A stretch of 64,000 nucleotides of DNA from Candidatus Equicola faecalis. Lineage in GTDB: Bacteria; Bacteroidota; Bacteroidia; Bacteroidales; Bacteroidaceae. The stretch's first letter is position 1. Each line of letters opens with the position of its first letter. The stretch is from the NCBI GenBank assembly GCA_018065185.1, contig JAGHTU010000022.1, forward strand, positions 61,305 to 125,304, written 5' to 3'. The translations under genes and the position numbers were made by a program. Shown here one piece after another: positions 9,329 to 20,207 of this stretch. A model generated the notes under the pieces. That model did no database searches. It was not told where the DNA came from and saw only the letters and a list, made by a program, of their open reading frames with translations.

Positions 9329-10491
9329 ACCACAGTATGTCTCATAAGATGCATCGTTGGAGACGTGTGAGTAAATATCCAATGCTACCAATCGCGGTGG
9401 CATTGGTTATTGTTTTTATCACGCTTCGTTTTGTTTGTGGCATACCACAGACGAAGAAGACCTATCAGCACGGGAATAGGGTAGAGATGGTATCCGCAAA
9501 GACTGGCGGAGGCTTGTGGCTCTTGCAGTATCGTGACAGTCTGCTGGTCTCGTTACGCTCTGCGCCACTTACGGATGAAGCCTACTCCCTTGTCTCGGCA
9601 ATGGCATTGGGCGAAAAAAGTGTACTCGGAAAGGATATGAAGGATGCATTCCGCAACACCGGAACATCGCACCTTTTAGCCCTTTCGGGGTTACACATGG
9701 GAATTATCATGGGTATGTTGCTCTTTCTGTTCAAACCTTTCTTTCGCCGTGGTTCGTTAGGCTATAGTTTGCTGGCTGTCTTGCTGTTGCTTCCTATATG
9801 GATTTATGTGTTTATGGTGGGGGCACCGATAAGTGTGGTGCGTTCTGCCGTTATGATAAGCATCTGCATCATAGTGAGCGCATTCGGACGGCGTAATGTA
9901 GGAATAAACACGTTGGCTACGGCAACAGTTGTAATTCTCTGTATATCGCCGGAAAGCCTGTTTGAGATAAGTTTTCAGTTGTCTTTCCTTTCGGTGTTGG
10001 GGATAATGGTGGTCTGTCCTGTGTTTAATGATTATTCAAACAGAAAGATCCACTATCGCGCCTTGCGCTTTTGTCTGCAGGCATGTGTGGTGTCGCTGTC
10101 GGCACAGATTGCCACCCTGCCTCTCGTGTTGTATTATTTTGGGAATGTGAGTCCCTGTTCGATATTGACTAATCTGGTGGCAATACCACTGGCAAACATC
10201 TTGCTGTGTTGCGTGATGGTGGCAATAATAATGAGTTGCCTTTCCATTTCCATTGCTGTTCCTGCTTTGGTAATAAACATTTTTGCTGGTGTCTTATTAG
10301 GATTCCTGCATCTAGTAGAATCCCTACCTTATGCCACGATAAGCGGCATAGAATTCAGTATGATACAGACGCTACTACTTTATGCAGTAATTGCCGTGGC
10401 AGGTCTGTGGTGGAAGAATAATAATGCGAAAAGGTCAGAACTGCTTCTTCTTACAGTCCTGACCTTCATACTTGTTACCTATTTATGTTAG
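9325..10491 (+). CDS. Short ComEC/Rec2-family membrane protein (competence domain)
   Basis: FRNTGTSHLLALSGLHMGIIMG and VGAPISVVRSAVMISICIIVSAFGRRNVGINTLATATVVIL; 388 aa. Confidence 0.85.
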   Translation: MNHSMSHKMHRWRRVSKYPMLPIAVALVIVFITLRFVCGIPQTKKTYQHGNRVEMVSAKTGGGLWLLQYRDSLLVSLRSAPLTDEAYSLVSAMALGEKSVLGKDMKDAFRNTGTSHLLALSGLHMGIIMGMLLFLFKPFFRRGSLGYSLLAVLLLLPIWIYVFMVGAPISVVRSAVMISICIIVSAFGRRNVGINTLATATVVILCISPESLFEISFQLSFLSVLGIMVVCPVFNDYSNRKIHYRALRFCLQACVVSLSAQIATLPLVLYYFGNVSPCSILTNLVAIPLANILLCCVMVAIIMSCLSISIAVPALVINIFAGVLLGFLHLVESLPYATISGIEFSMIQTLLLYAVIAVAGLWWKNNNAKRSELLLLTVLTFILVTYLC

Positions 10492-10772
10492 GCGAGTGTC
10501 AATTTCCCTTCGTTTGAAGCAACCTTACCTTCCTTGAATAGCCATCCAAGACCGAGCAAAGTCTCTTCCTCTGAAATCTGTGCTTTCTTTGCAATTTCTT
10601 TAAGAGTCAAAGCGCTCTCAGCAGATGCTAATGCTTGATAAACATCACCAGCTTTGAAACCGATGTTGATCTTGCTGAACTCAGTAGCAGTTGCGCATTT
10701 CTTCGCACAACACTTTGTGGATTTCTTCTCTGTTGCTTTCGTTGCAACTTTTTTAGTTTCTGTTTTTGCCAT
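10488..10772 (-). CDS. Winged-helix protein (DUF2582-like) with Lys/Cys-rich N-terminus
   Basis: GDVYQALASAESALTLKEIAKKAQISEEETLLGLGWLFKEGKV after a lysine-rich tail with CCAKKC. Confidence 0.8.
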   Translation of the reverse strand: MAKTETKKVATKATEKKSTKCCAKKCATATEFSKINIGFKAGDVYQALASAESALTLKEIAKKAQISEEETLLGLGWLFKEGKVASNEGKLTLA

Positions 10773-10931
10773 GATAATCTAAAATAAATTACAATATGCT
10801 ATTCTTACTATGTATTACGATGCAAAATTACAGCATTTTGTCAAAAACTCTCTATTTATTTGCTTTATTATAGTGTGATGGTACACTATTTTGATTTTTG
10901 TCAAATACAAGGAGGTTGGAAATAATCGTAT

Positions 10932-11312
10932 CTATTTGGATTCTTCCATGTTTCCCTCGATATAAAGACGCACCATCTCTGATTTTGCGTTACTGCGGAT
11001 TGTGATAGACTTCTTGAAATGGCCAGGAAACTTGCCTCGACCATTGTAAGTAACCTTTATAGTGCCTTTCTCTCCGGGTTGCACAGCCTCTTTCGTATAT
11101 TCAGGTACAGTACACCCACATGAAGCAATAGCCTGATTGATGATGAGAGGCTTGTTGCCGGTATTGGTATAGGTGAATGTGCAGGTCTGCACAGGTGTGG
11201 CTTCGCTGAATTGGCCGAAGTCATAGGTGAGTTTCTCAAACTTGATCTCTGCCTGTGCCATTACTACACTTGTCAGCATCATGGCGAAAATGAATAAAAC
11301 AACCTTTTTCAT
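10932..11312 (-). CDS. DUF1573 domain protein
   Basis: IKFEKLTYDFGQFSEATPVQTCTFTYTNTGNKPLIINQAIASCGCTVPEYTKE. Confidence 0.9.
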   Translation of the reverse strand: MKKVVLFIFAMMLTSVVMAQAEIKFEKLTYDFGQFSEATPVQTCTFTYTNTGNKPLIINQAIASCGCTVPEYTKEAVQPGEKGTIKVTYNGRGKFPGHFKKSITIRSNAKSEMVRLYIEGNMEESK

Positions 11313-11338
11313 AATTATATCAGTTTTTTATTGTCAAA

Positions 11339-13477
11339 TTATTTCAGGTACTTATCCAACCAACGGAAGAAAGTGCGTTGCCAGAGCACTCCATTCTGTG
11401 GCTTCAATACCCAGTGGTTTTCATCAGGTGCAATGAACAGCTCGGCATCAATGCCACGATAACGTGCCGCGTTGAATGCTGACATAGCCTGTGAGGCAAC
11501 TATGCGGAAGTCACGCTCGCCATGGATACATAGGATAGGCGTGTCCCACTGGTCGACAAAGCGGTGAGGGGAGTTTCGATATGTGCGTTGTGTGGCTTCT
11601 GTCTTCTGCCATGGTGCACCACCGAGGTCCCAGTTGGTGAACCATGCTTCTTCGGTTTCCACGTATTGCTGTTCGAAGTTGTAGATACCATCATGAGCGA
11701 TGAACGCCTTAAAACGTTTCTGGTGATGACCAGCGAGCCAATAGACACTATATCCTCCGAAACTGGCACCGATGCATCCCAAATGGTCCTTGTCAACATA
11801 CGGGAGATTGTCGGCAGCATCGTCGATTGCTGAAAGCAGATCGTCCATACAGTGTCCGCCATAGTTGGTGGATATCTCATCGTTCCATGCAGTACCGAAA
11901 CCAGGCAGACCACGACGGTTAGGTGCTACAACCACATATCCATGTGCTGCCATTATCATCATGTTCCAACGGAAACTCCAGAACTGACTCACGGGGCTTT
12001 GCGGACCACCTTCGCAGAAGAGCAGGGTAGGGTATTTCTTCGTCTTGTCAAAGTTCGGTGGAAGAACTATCCACGAGAGGAGGTCTTTCCCGTCAACGGT
12101 CTTTGACCATCGTGGCTCAACCGTTCCCCAGTCTGTTGCAGTTTTTATCTCTTTGTTCTCATCAGTGATTTGGCGCATTGTCTTTTTGGTGATGTTAAGA
12201 GCAAAAAGGTCAGTCGGCTCACACATTGATTGTCGTGCGACAATTAGATTGCCATTGTCCAAGAGTTGTAACGAGGTGTAGTCGTATTGTCCTTTAGTGA
12301 GTTTTGTCACTTTATTGCGCCATTTTCTTATATCTACCTTATGTATGTGTGTCTCACCATGCCATACGCCTACGAAGAATAGGGCGCGTGAGTCAGTGTT
12401 CCAGCAGTAGTCATCAACATTACTGTCAAACTCCTCTGTTACATAATGCTTCTGACCGGTAGCAAGGTCCATGATGCAGAGGCGGTTGCGGTCGCTCTCA
12501 TATCCGTCATGTTCCATACTCTGCCATGCAATCATCTTCCCGTCCGGTGAGAACTTCGGGTTGATATCATAGCCCACGTTGAGGTCACCATCAAGATGAT
12601 TGACCATTTGATTCTGTAGTGATAGCGTGGCATCGTAGGCTGGTGCTCTCCAGTCAAGCGACGGCTTACAGAAATTTCTTACCGTCCTCATACTTTCAAG
12701 GTCGAATAGATAAATATCGGAATCAGTACTTGTGGCATAGTCCACGCCTGTCTTCTTACGGCATGTGTAAGCGATGCTTTTTGAGTCGGGTGCCCATGCC
12801 AACTGTTCCGCACCGCCGAAAGGCTTCATCGGACATTCGTAAGGCTCACCTTCAAGCATATCGTATTCCTCGCCTATCTTCTCGCCGTTAAAGTCGGCAA
12901 CAAACGGGTGCTGTATGCTCTCTACCCATTCGTCCCAATGACGATACATCACCTCTGTCACTACGCGTGCCGATGCTTTCGGCAGGTCTGTATCTTTCTT
13001 TGCGATGGAATTATGGGAAGGTATGGAGTGGATGAGAATCACTTTCTTTTCATTAGGTGAGAAGAGATAATCTTCCACATCCTTGTCGCAAAAAGATATC
13101 TGTTTCTTTCCCTCTCCGTTTGTGGCATCCATCACCCATAGTTGCATCTTGCCGTCTTTGTCGGCAGCAAGGTATGTTATCTGACTGCCACCATTGATGT
13201 ATTTCGGTGCAGAGCCCTTACCGAATGACTGAATCTGCACCTCGCCCTTTACGGGTTTGTTGCCTATTAATGTGAGTTGTTTGATGGTTGTCTCACTATT
13301 GTTCTTCTCCACACTGTATGTACTGACGTTATACACCACTTTTTGCCCATTGGCATTCGGGCAATATGAACCTACACGTGTCATTGCCCACAACTTTTCG
13401 GCTGTGAACTGTCTGTTTTGTGCAGATGCCGTATTTGCCATTGCTATTGTAAGGACTAAAAAAATGACTTTCTTCAT
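11339..13477 (-). CDS. S9-family (prolyl oligopeptidase) peptidase
   Basis: Signal peptide; GCIGASFGGYSVYWLAGH (GxSxGG) and C-terminal catalytic His region DENHWV. Confidence 0.92.
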   Translation of the reverse strand: MKKVIFLVLTIAMANTASAQNRQFTAEKLWAMTRVGSYCPNANGQKVVYNVSTYSVEKNNSETTIKQLTLIGNKPVKGEVQIQSFGKGSAPKYINGGSQITYLAADKDGKMQLWVMDATNGEGKKQISFCDKDVEDYLFSPNEKKVILIHSIPSHNSIAKKDTDLPKASARVVTEVMYRHWDEWVESIQHPFVADFNGEKIGEEYDMLEGEPYECPMKPFGGAEQLAWAPDSKSIAYTCRKKTGVDYATSTDSDIYLFDLESMRTVRNFCKPSLDWRAPAYDATLSLQNQMVNHLDGDLNVGYDINPKFSPDGKMIAWQSMEHDGYESDRNRLCIMDLATGQKHYVTEEFDSNVDDYCWNTDSRALFFVGVWHGETHIHKVDIRKWRNKVTKLTKGQYDYTSLQLLDNGNLIVARQSMCEPTDLFALNITKKTMRQITDENKEIKTATDWGTVEPRWSKTVDGKDLLSWIVLPPNFDKTKKYPTLLFCEGGPQSPVSQFWSFRWNMMIMAAHGYVVVAPNRRGLPGFGTAWNDEISTNYGGHCMDDLLSAIDDAADNLPYVDKDHLGCIGASFGGYSVYWLAGHHQKRFKAFIAHDGIYNFEQQYVETEEAWFTNWDLGGAPWQKTEATQRTYRNSPHRFVDQWDTPILCIHGERDFRIVASQAMSAFNAARYRGIDAELFIAPDENHWVLKPQNGVLWQRTFFRWLDKYLK

Positions 13478-13482
13478 AGTTG

Positions 13483-15381
13483 TTATTTATTTCCTCGTTT
13501 TTGTAATGCTTCCTGTCTTTTGCGTTGTTCCTCGGCCATCGCTTGCAGACGTGCTGCAAAGCCTGTCTGTTGCTTCTGCTGGAACTTAGGGTCGGCCTTG
13601 CGCTCGCGGTAGCGTGCCTCTAGTTGTGCCAGAAGTTTCTCATCATCAGTGGTCTTGCGAAGCACCCACATTATTGCTGCTGAGAAGAAGAGTGAGATGA
13701 AGTAGTAGAAGTTCAGACCGGCAGAATAATCGTTGAACATGAAGAAGAACATCACCGGCATGAGGTACATCATCCATCGCATCATCTTCATCTGCTCAGC
13801 CTGCTGTCCCACCATCTGGTCTTTCTGCTGACGCATCGTCATGAGTGTATATAGCACATTAGATACGCAGAACAGGATACATGTCAGTGACAGGTGGTCA
13901 CCGATGAGCCATATATTGCTTCCCCATTCTATGATAGGGTCGTATGTGGACAGGTCGTCAATCCACAGGAAACTCTGACGGCGCAGTTCAATGGCGTTCG
14001 GCACAAAGTTGAACATAGCCACCCAGATAGGCATTTGAATCAGTGCCGGTAGGCAACCGCCCATAGGACTTACACCATACTGTGAATATAATTGCATCAT
14101 CTTCTGCTGTTTCTCCATCTGCTGGTCTTTGCCGTTGAGGTCTTTTGTGGCTTCCTCAAGTTTTGGTTTCAGGACGCGCATCTTGGCACTGCTCATATAG
14201 CTCTTCTTCACCAGTGGATAGGTGATGGCTTTTAGCAACAATGTGATGAGAATAAGAATTATACCCATTGGAATAGCCATATTGCGCAGTATGTCGAATA
14301 CGTAGATAGTGAAGAAACGGTTTATCCAACGCACGATAGGCCAACCGAGGTATATGAGTTTCTGCAACTCGAGCTCTTTGCCCAACGTGCTCTGCTTGTT
14401 GACATCTTTGAGCAGAAGGAAATTGTTCGGACCGATGTACATCTCGAATCTTGTCGGTTTTTCACCTGTCACGTCAAAGGCTGTTTTCATCTTTGCCTCA
14501 AACTGCTTTAGGTAACCTGTACTCTTGTCGAGTGGGATGCTTGTCATACTAGAATTTGTGGCAAATGTCTCTTGTGGAATAAGTACAGCACTGAAATACT
14601 GGTTTTTGAATGCCACCCAGTCCAGACGTTCCTCAATCCGTTCATTTATCTTCTCAGATGTTTCACTCAGATAGTCTGTGCCTTCGCCTGCTTCTTTGTA
14701 TGTGAGGGAAGTGTAGCGGTTCTCAAATGTGAAACTCTTTTCCTGCTGTTTTGCACGCTCACTCCAGCATACGTCCATCTGGTCAGCATCAGGTGCAAAC
14801 ATTCCTGCGATGCCTTTTGCCTGTATTGACATCTGCAGAAGATAGGAGCCTTGTGGGAGCAGATAATTGATTGTTAGTTCGCCACCGCCTGAGGTGCTGG
14901 CGGTCAGTGTCAGCGTTGAGTCGCTCATCTGCGATGGCTGGAAATAGAGTTCGTTGGTCTTTATGTTGTCGCTCTTGCCTGCGAGCATAAACGTCAGTTG
15001 TTGGTCGTCACCATCAAAAAGCACAAGGTCTTTGTTGCCATCCAAATCTTCATATCCCTTTATTGTAGCTTGCTTTACCACACCGCCCTTCGTGTTTATA
15101 CCGAGACGGACGAGACTGTTCTTCAAGGAAATAATCTGCTCTGTACCTTTTTTTGATAGTGCGAATGCTGATGTGCTGTCTATCGTGGCGTTTGCCTCTT
15201 TTGCTTTGGCTATCTTCGCTTCTGCTGCCTTTGCTTTTTCCAAACTGTCTTGTCTTACGGTAGCAATAGAATCCTGCCGAGCCTGTTCGAGCATCTGCTC
15301 TTCACTCGGTTTGTTCCAATATCCAAAGCCGATGAGTACCGCAGCAATCAATATAAATCCAATAACTGTATTTTTATCCAT
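13483..15381 (-). CDS. yidC: Membrane protein insertase YidC
   Basis: MDKNTVIGFILIAAVLIGFGYWNKPS...YGVSPMGGCLPALIQMPIWVAMFNF...FYYFISLFFSAAIMWVLRK. Confidence 0.96.
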   Translation of the reverse strand: MDKNTVIGFILIAAVLIGFGYWNKPSEEQMLEQARQDSIATVRQDSLEKAKAAEAKIAKAKEANATIDSTSAFALSKKGTEQIISLKNSLVRLGINTKGGVVKQATIKGYEDLDGNKDLVLFDGDDQQLTFMLAGKSDNIKTNELYFQPSQMSDSTLTLTASTSGGGELTINYLLPQGSYLLQMSIQAKGIAGMFAPDADQMDVCWSERAKQQEKSFTFENRYTSLTYKEAGEGTDYLSETSEKINERIEERLDWVAFKNQYFSAVLIPQETFATNSSMTSIPLDKSTGYLKQFEAKMKTAFDVTGEKPTRFEMYIGPNNFLLLKDVNKQSTLGKELELQKLIYLGWPIVRWINRFFTIYVFDILRNMAIPMGIILILITLLLKAITYPLVKKSYMSSAKMRVLKPKLEEATKDLNGKDQQMEKQQKMMQLYSQYGVSPMGGCLPALIQMPIWVAMFNFVPNAIELRRQSFLWIDDLSTYDPIIEWGSNIWLIGDHLSLTCILFCVSNVLYTLMTMRQQKDQMVGQQAEQMKMMRWMMYLMPVMFFFMFNDYSAGLNFYYFISLFFSAAIMWVLRKTTDDEKLLAQLEARYRERKADPKFQQKQQTGFAARLQAMAEEQRKRQEALQKRGNK

Positions 15382-15520
15382 ATTCTGTTTTTTTTCTTTT
15401 ATTCAGTTTGCAAAAGTACTAAAACACTATGAAAATAGCAAAGGTAAAGTTTGGCTTTGCGCTCTGCTTTAACTAATTTTGCGCAATAAATAGATATAAG
15501 GTACAGTAGAGTCGTTAAGT

Positions 15521-16588
15521 ATGGCGGAAAAAGTAAGAATAAAAGATATTGCCGAGCGTGCAGGGGTGAGTGTGGGAACGGTTGATAGAGTGTTGCATAA
15601 CCGTCCTAACGTGTCGGAGATAGCTCGCAAAAAGATTGAGGCTGCTCTTGAGGAGATGAACTATCAGCCAAATGTCTATGCAAGTGCATTGGCAACAAAC
15701 AGGACTTACTTTTTCTTGATGCTTCTGCCGAAACACGCAAAGACGGCATATTGGGAAGAGATTGAGGAAGGTGCTGAGAAAGCAGTGTCAAACTATCGGG
15801 ACTTTAATATCAGTCTTCAGATATTATATTATGACCGATACGATAAGCGTTCGTTTCGGAACATGACGGTGAAATGTCGTCAGTTGCATCTAGATGGTGT
15901 TATCATCGTGCCGAGTGACTTGCCATCAACGCGCGATTATACCGATTTCCTGCATGAAGAGAATGTCCCATTTGTGATGCTTGACTCGTTCATGCCTGAC
16001 CTCCGCCCTTTGGCATTTTTTGGGCAAGACTCGTTTAACTCCGGTTTCTTCGCTGGTAAGATGCTCATGATGATGAGCAATCAGCGGAAGAGAAATAAAG
16101 TGATGATGATGCGCCCGATGGTAAACGGCAAGGTGCCAAGTAAACAGCAGGCAAATCGTGAAGAAGGATTCCGCCATTATATGATAGACCATTTCCCAGA
16201 GGTGGAGATAATTAATCTTGACCTGTTGGAAGATACTCCAAAATATGCTACAGAGAAGTTTGAACAGTTTCTCAAGAACAATCCTGATGTGAAGACGTGC
16301 ATCACATTTTCATCAGGAGCATACGTGATGGGGGAGTATCTTGCAAAAAACAATATACGGAGCATACAGGTGATGGGCTACGATATGACACCACGTAACG
16401 AGAAATGTCTGCGTGAGGGAACTATCGATTTCCTTATTGCCCAACATGGTTACCGTCAGGGATACTATTGCTTGAAGACACTGATGGATGCTGTGGTGTT
16501 GCAGAAAAGCGTTAAGTCGGTAAACTATATGCCGATAGAACTGATATGCAAGGAAAATGCAGATTTCTACCAAAGATACGAACTATAA
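15521..16588 (+). CDS. LacI-family transcriptional regulator
   Basis: VRIKDIAERAGVSVGTVDRVLHNRPNVSEIARKKIEAAL: LacI HTH plus periplasmic-binding-like domain. Confidence 0.92.
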   Translation: MAEKVRIKDIAERAGVSVGTVDRVLHNRPNVSEIARKKIEAALEEMNYQPNVYASALATNRTYFFLMLLPKHAKTAYWEEIEEGAEKAVSNYRDFNISLQILYYDRYDKRSFRNMTVKCRQLHLDGVIIVPSDLPSTRDYTDFLHEENVPFVMLDSFMPDLRPLAFFGQDSFNSGFFAGKMLMMMSNQRKRNKVMMMRPMVNGKVPSKQQANREEGFRHYMIDHFPEVEIINLDLLEDTPKYATEKFEQFLKNNPDVKTCITFSSGAYVMGEYLAKNNIRSIQVMGYDMTPRNEKCLREGTIDFLIAQHGYRQGYYCLKTLMDAVVLQKSVKSVNYMPIELICKENADFYQRYEL

Positions 16589-16611
16589 AACAGAAGACAC
16601 AATAGAACAAA

Positions 16612-18108
16612 ATGAAGAAGTGGATAAAGATAAATCCTGCCGACAACGTGGTGGTCTGTCTTGCTGATATGCTACAAGGTGAGATGATAGAGGTGGACGG
16701 CAGAAGTGTAACCGTATCAACAGATACGCCACGCGGACATAAAATCCTTATTACAGATCTCTGTAAAGGGGAAGATGTTATAAAATACGGATATCCTATT
16801 GGGCATACGACCGAAGATGTCAAGGCTGGTACATGGATGAGCGAGAAGAACATTCATACAAATCTCTCGGGAATCATCGACTATAAATATGAACCTGTAA
16901 ACAAGGAATTGGATTTATGCCATGAAAAGCGCACGTTTCGTGCTTATCGTCGCAGGAATGGCGAGGTGGGTGTGCGCAACGAAATATGGATTGTGCCTAC
17001 TGTGGGGTGCGTGAATGGTATTGCAGAGAAACTTGCCGAGATGCTGCGACAAAAGAAAGAATTTGGCAGAGGTAATGTGGATTCCGTTTGGGCTTGGCAT
17101 CATAACTATGGTTGTTCGCAACTCTCGGAAGACCATGAGGCAACGCGGAAGATTCTTCGCGACATCGTCCTGCATCCGAATGCTGGAGGTGTACTCGTGT
17201 TGAGTCTCGGTTGTGAGAACAATCAGCCTGATGCATTCATGCAAATGCTGGGCGACTATGATAAAGAGCGCGTGAAATTGCTCGTTGTACAAGATGTGAA
17301 AGGCAATGAACTGGAAGTAGGCTTGTCTCTGCTTGAAGAACTTTACGATCGTGCCGCCAAAGACTGCCGTGAGGAAGTGCCACTGTCAGAACTGCGCATC
17401 GGACTGAAATGCGGTGGCAGTGATGGACTGAGCGGAATTACGGCAAATCCGCTCGTGGGAGAGTTCTCAGATTATCTCGTGGCACAGGGCGGAACGTCTA
17501 TACTCACAGAAGTGCCGGAGATGTTTGGTGCAGAGACGATACTGATGAACCGCTGTCGCACGAAGGAACTGTTTGACAAGACCGTATCGATGATAAACGA
17601 TTTCAAGGAGTATTACCTCAGCCATGGTGAGCCTGTCGGCGAAAATCCTTCTCCGGGGAATAAGGCAGGAGGCATTTCTACTCTTGAAGATAAAGCACTT
17701 GGCTGTACGCAGAAGTGTGGCAAGGCTCCGGTGAGCGGAGTGCTGACGTATGCTGAACGACTGAGTGTAAATGGGCTGAACCTGCTTTCGGCACCGGGCA
17801 ACGACCTTGTGGCTGCCACGGCATTGGCTGCATCCGGTTGCCATCTTGTTCTCTTTACTACCGGGCGAGGCACGCCTTTCGGAACATTCGTTCCTACGCT
17901 TAAGGTGAGCACGAATACGCCACTTTATCAGAATAAACAAAACTGGATAGATTTCAATGCAGGGCAGTTGGTGGATGGCGTCAGTATGGACAAGGTGCTT
18001 GCGGACTTTGTGGAAAAATGTATTGCCATAGCCAGTGGCGAACAGTCGAAGAACGAGAAGAATGGTTATCGTGAGATTTCGATATTCAAAAATGGAGTAA
18101 CATTATAG
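16612..18108 (+). CDS. uxaA: Altronate dehydratase family protein (UxaA-type)
   Basis: SAF-like N-terminus, GYCRRNGEVGVRNE-type region (RRRNGEVGVRNEIWIVPTVGCVN), LKCGGSDGLSGITANPLVG. Confidence 0.9.
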   Translation: MKKWIKINPADNVVVCLADMLQGEMIEVDGRSVTVSTDTPRGHKILITDLCKGEDVIKYGYPIGHTTEDVKAGTWMSEKNIHTNLSGIIDYKYEPVNKELDLCHEKRTFRAYRRRNGEVGVRNEIWIVPTVGCVNGIAEKLAEMLRQKKEFGRGNVDSVWAWHHNYGCSQLSEDHEATRKILRDIVLHPNAGGVLVLSLGCENNQPDAFMQMLGDYDKERVKLLVVQDVKGNELEVGLSLLEELYDRAAKDCREEVPLSELRIGLKCGGSDGLSGITANPLVGEFSDYLVAQGGTSILTEVPEMFGAETILMNRCRTKELFDKTVSMINDFKEYYLSHGEPVGENPSPGNKAGGISTLEDKALGCTQKCGKAPVSGVLTYAERLSVNGLNLLSAPGNDLVAATALAASGCHLVLFTTGRGTPFGTFVPTLKVSTNTPLYQNKQNWIDFNAGQLVDGVSMDKVLADFVEKCIAIASGEQSKNEKNGYREISIFKNGVTL

Positions 18109-18120
18109 ATTGCAGACAAC

Positions 18121-19206
18121 GTGGATATAATTGGAAGAAACTTTATGCGCCTTTTGCAATGTGGGGCGTTTGAAATAATGGACGACTTGGAGTTGATGAG
18201 CGATTTTAAGTGGAAAAAACTCATCCGCATCTCTCAAATAAAAGGTTGTCAGGGAATAGTGTTTGATGGTATGATACGCTATACTAAAGCGCAGAAACTG
18301 AAAATAAGCGAGCCGTTGCAGACATTGTGGATGGGAGTGATTACCCAAACGGAAACAGAGGCGCGTCAGATGAACAACTGCATAGTGGAGATGTATCAGT
18401 TGATGTCTAAGAAACTACACTATCCTGTGCTGATGCGTGGTAGGGACATGGCTCTGCTTTATGATAACCCGCTCCATTACAGCTGCGACCATATCGACTG
18501 GTGGATTCCGACTGAGGAAAAAGCACGCGAAGTGGATGCTTGGGCAATGCGTGAGGCAAATATATTATCAAACATTGATAAGGATAAACTCACCTATACC
18601 TATCTTGATACAAACGTGCAGAACAATCATTATGTTGTGAAACTCATGGACAAGAGGCTTAATACCGAGTTACAGAACATTGTGACCCGAGAAAAAAGTT
18701 ACTATAAGCCGTTCTATGTGGAGATAAATGCAACGAATATTGAGATAATGCCGTCATCAATACTCTTATTGATGCTTGTGCTCAATCTTGTGCAACATAT
18801 ACTTATAGATGAGGTGATTCCGACCCATATCATTGACCTCGGAATGTATCTGCGTAAGCGTGGCGACAAGGTGGACTATATAAAGATTGAGCGTTGGCTC
18901 GACCAACTCAAGATGCAACAGGTGGCAGATCTTGCAGGGGGACTGCTGATAAAGCTATTCCATTTCTCAAAAGATGAAATCCCGTTTATGAAGCATTATG
19001 ATGAAAAGATAGTGGGAGCAATGGTGCATCACATCTTTTCCGAAGATAAACTCAGTGTGGATGAAGATGGTCTGAACATAGCGAGAAATACAAGGAAAGG
19101 AATAAACAAGTTGATGCATACAGCGTCAAACATGAAGTATCAACCGCGTGAAATAACAAGCGGATACTTGAAGAAAATGATACAGGCGCTGAAAGTGGAA
19201 GAGTAA
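18121..19206 (+). CDS. Putative nucleotidyltransferase family protein (NTP_transf_5-like)
   Basis: 361 aa, apparent GTG start; KKLHYPVLMRGRDMALLYDNPLHYSCDHIDWWIP. Confidence 0.6.
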   Translation: MDIIGRNFMRLLQCGAFEIMDDLELMSDFKWKKLIRISQIKGCQGIVFDGMIRYTKAQKLKISEPLQTLWMGVITQTETEARQMNNCIVEMYQLMSKKLHYPVLMRGRDMALLYDNPLHYSCDHIDWWIPTEEKAREVDAWAMREANILSNIDKDKLTYTYLDTNVQNNHYVVKLMDKRLNTELQNIVTREKSYYKPFYVEINATNIEIMPSSILLLMLVLNLVQHILIDEVIPTHIIDLGMYLRKRGDKVDYIKIERWLDQLKMQQVADLAGGLLIKLFHFSKDEIPFMKHYDEKIVGAMVHHIFSEDKLSVDEDGLNIARNTRKGINKLMHTASNMKYQPREITSGYLKKMIQALKVEE

Positions 19207-19250
19207 CAAATATTCATCAATCATAATCCATAACCAAATACAATTATATT

Positions 19251-20207
19251 ATGGCACTGATAGAATGTCCCGAATGTGGACGCGAAGTGAGCAGTAGAGC
19301 ACCGATGTGCCCGTATTGTGGAGTAATCATCAATGAAGATGTTTATCAGGACAACAAGGAGAATAAAAAGAAACAGCAGGAAAAGCCTGTGAAAAAGAAG
19401 AATGATTCCGATGATGGAAAGAAGAAACCACGCAAGAAAATATCATGGTGGGTGTGGATTCTCGTAGCCTGTTTTGCAATCGTTCTTTCATATACGGTAG
19501 GATATTTTTACATACAAGATAAGAAATCCGAAAAGATAGAACTCTTGTATAAAGAAGCACTTGAAAGTCAGGATTCCTTTGTGATACAGAATTTTCTGGA
19601 TGAATATCCTGACGAGATTTCCGATGCACAACGGAAGAAACTTCTTGGCAAAATGAACCAGTTGAACCATATTGCAGAGGAATGGGACGATGCTTGCCGT
19701 ACAGAGTCCATCGTAGAACTGAAAGCTTTCATCCGTAACTATCCGAATAACCCTCATGCGAAAGAAGCTGAAATAAAGATAGATTCCATTGATTGGCAAC
19801 ATGCTCTCAATAAGAACACTCCGGAGGCTTATCGCACTTATATGAATCAACATTCAGATGGTGATTATTATGATGAGGCAGAACGCAGGATTGACCTTTT
19901 GCGGTTTACTGCTGATGACCGTGATATGGTGAAACAGGCGATAGAGGAGTATATGGAGCGGGAAGATGGTGAACTCCCAAAATCATCTTACCGTGTGATT
20001 TCTCCGTATAATATCTCGAAGAAAATCAACCGTTCTGGGAAAGTGATGTTTGAAGCCACCTTCCGCGTAGAGGGTGTTTTGACCGAACTGCTTGGTGGCA
20101 TCGGTAACGGTGACAAGTTTAAGGTGCGTGCCACTGTTTCAGAGAGTGGAACGGTAGAGAGTGTTGCTTTGGATGAAGAAACAAAAGAGCAGAAGAGTGA
20201 AGAATAA
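19251..20207 (+). CDS. Zinc-ribbon, single-TM protein
   Basis: MALIECPECGREVSSRAPMCPYCG; TM helix WWVWILVACFAIVLSYTVGYFYI. Confidence 0.75.
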   Translation: MALIECPECGREVSSRAPMCPYCGVIINEDVYQDNKENKKKQQEKPVKKKNDSDDGKKKPRKKISWWVWILVACFAIVLSYTVGYFYIQDKKSEKIELLYKEALESQDSFVIQNFLDEYPDEISDAQRKKLLGKMNQLNHIAEEWDDACRTESIVELKAFIRNYPNNPHAKEAEIKIDSIDWQHALNKNTPEAYRTYMNQHSDGDYYDEAERRIDLLRFTADDRDMVKQAIEEYMEREDGELPKSSYRVISPYNISKKINRSGKVMFEATFRVEGVLTELLGGIGNGDKFKVRATVSESGTVESVALDEETKEQKSEE

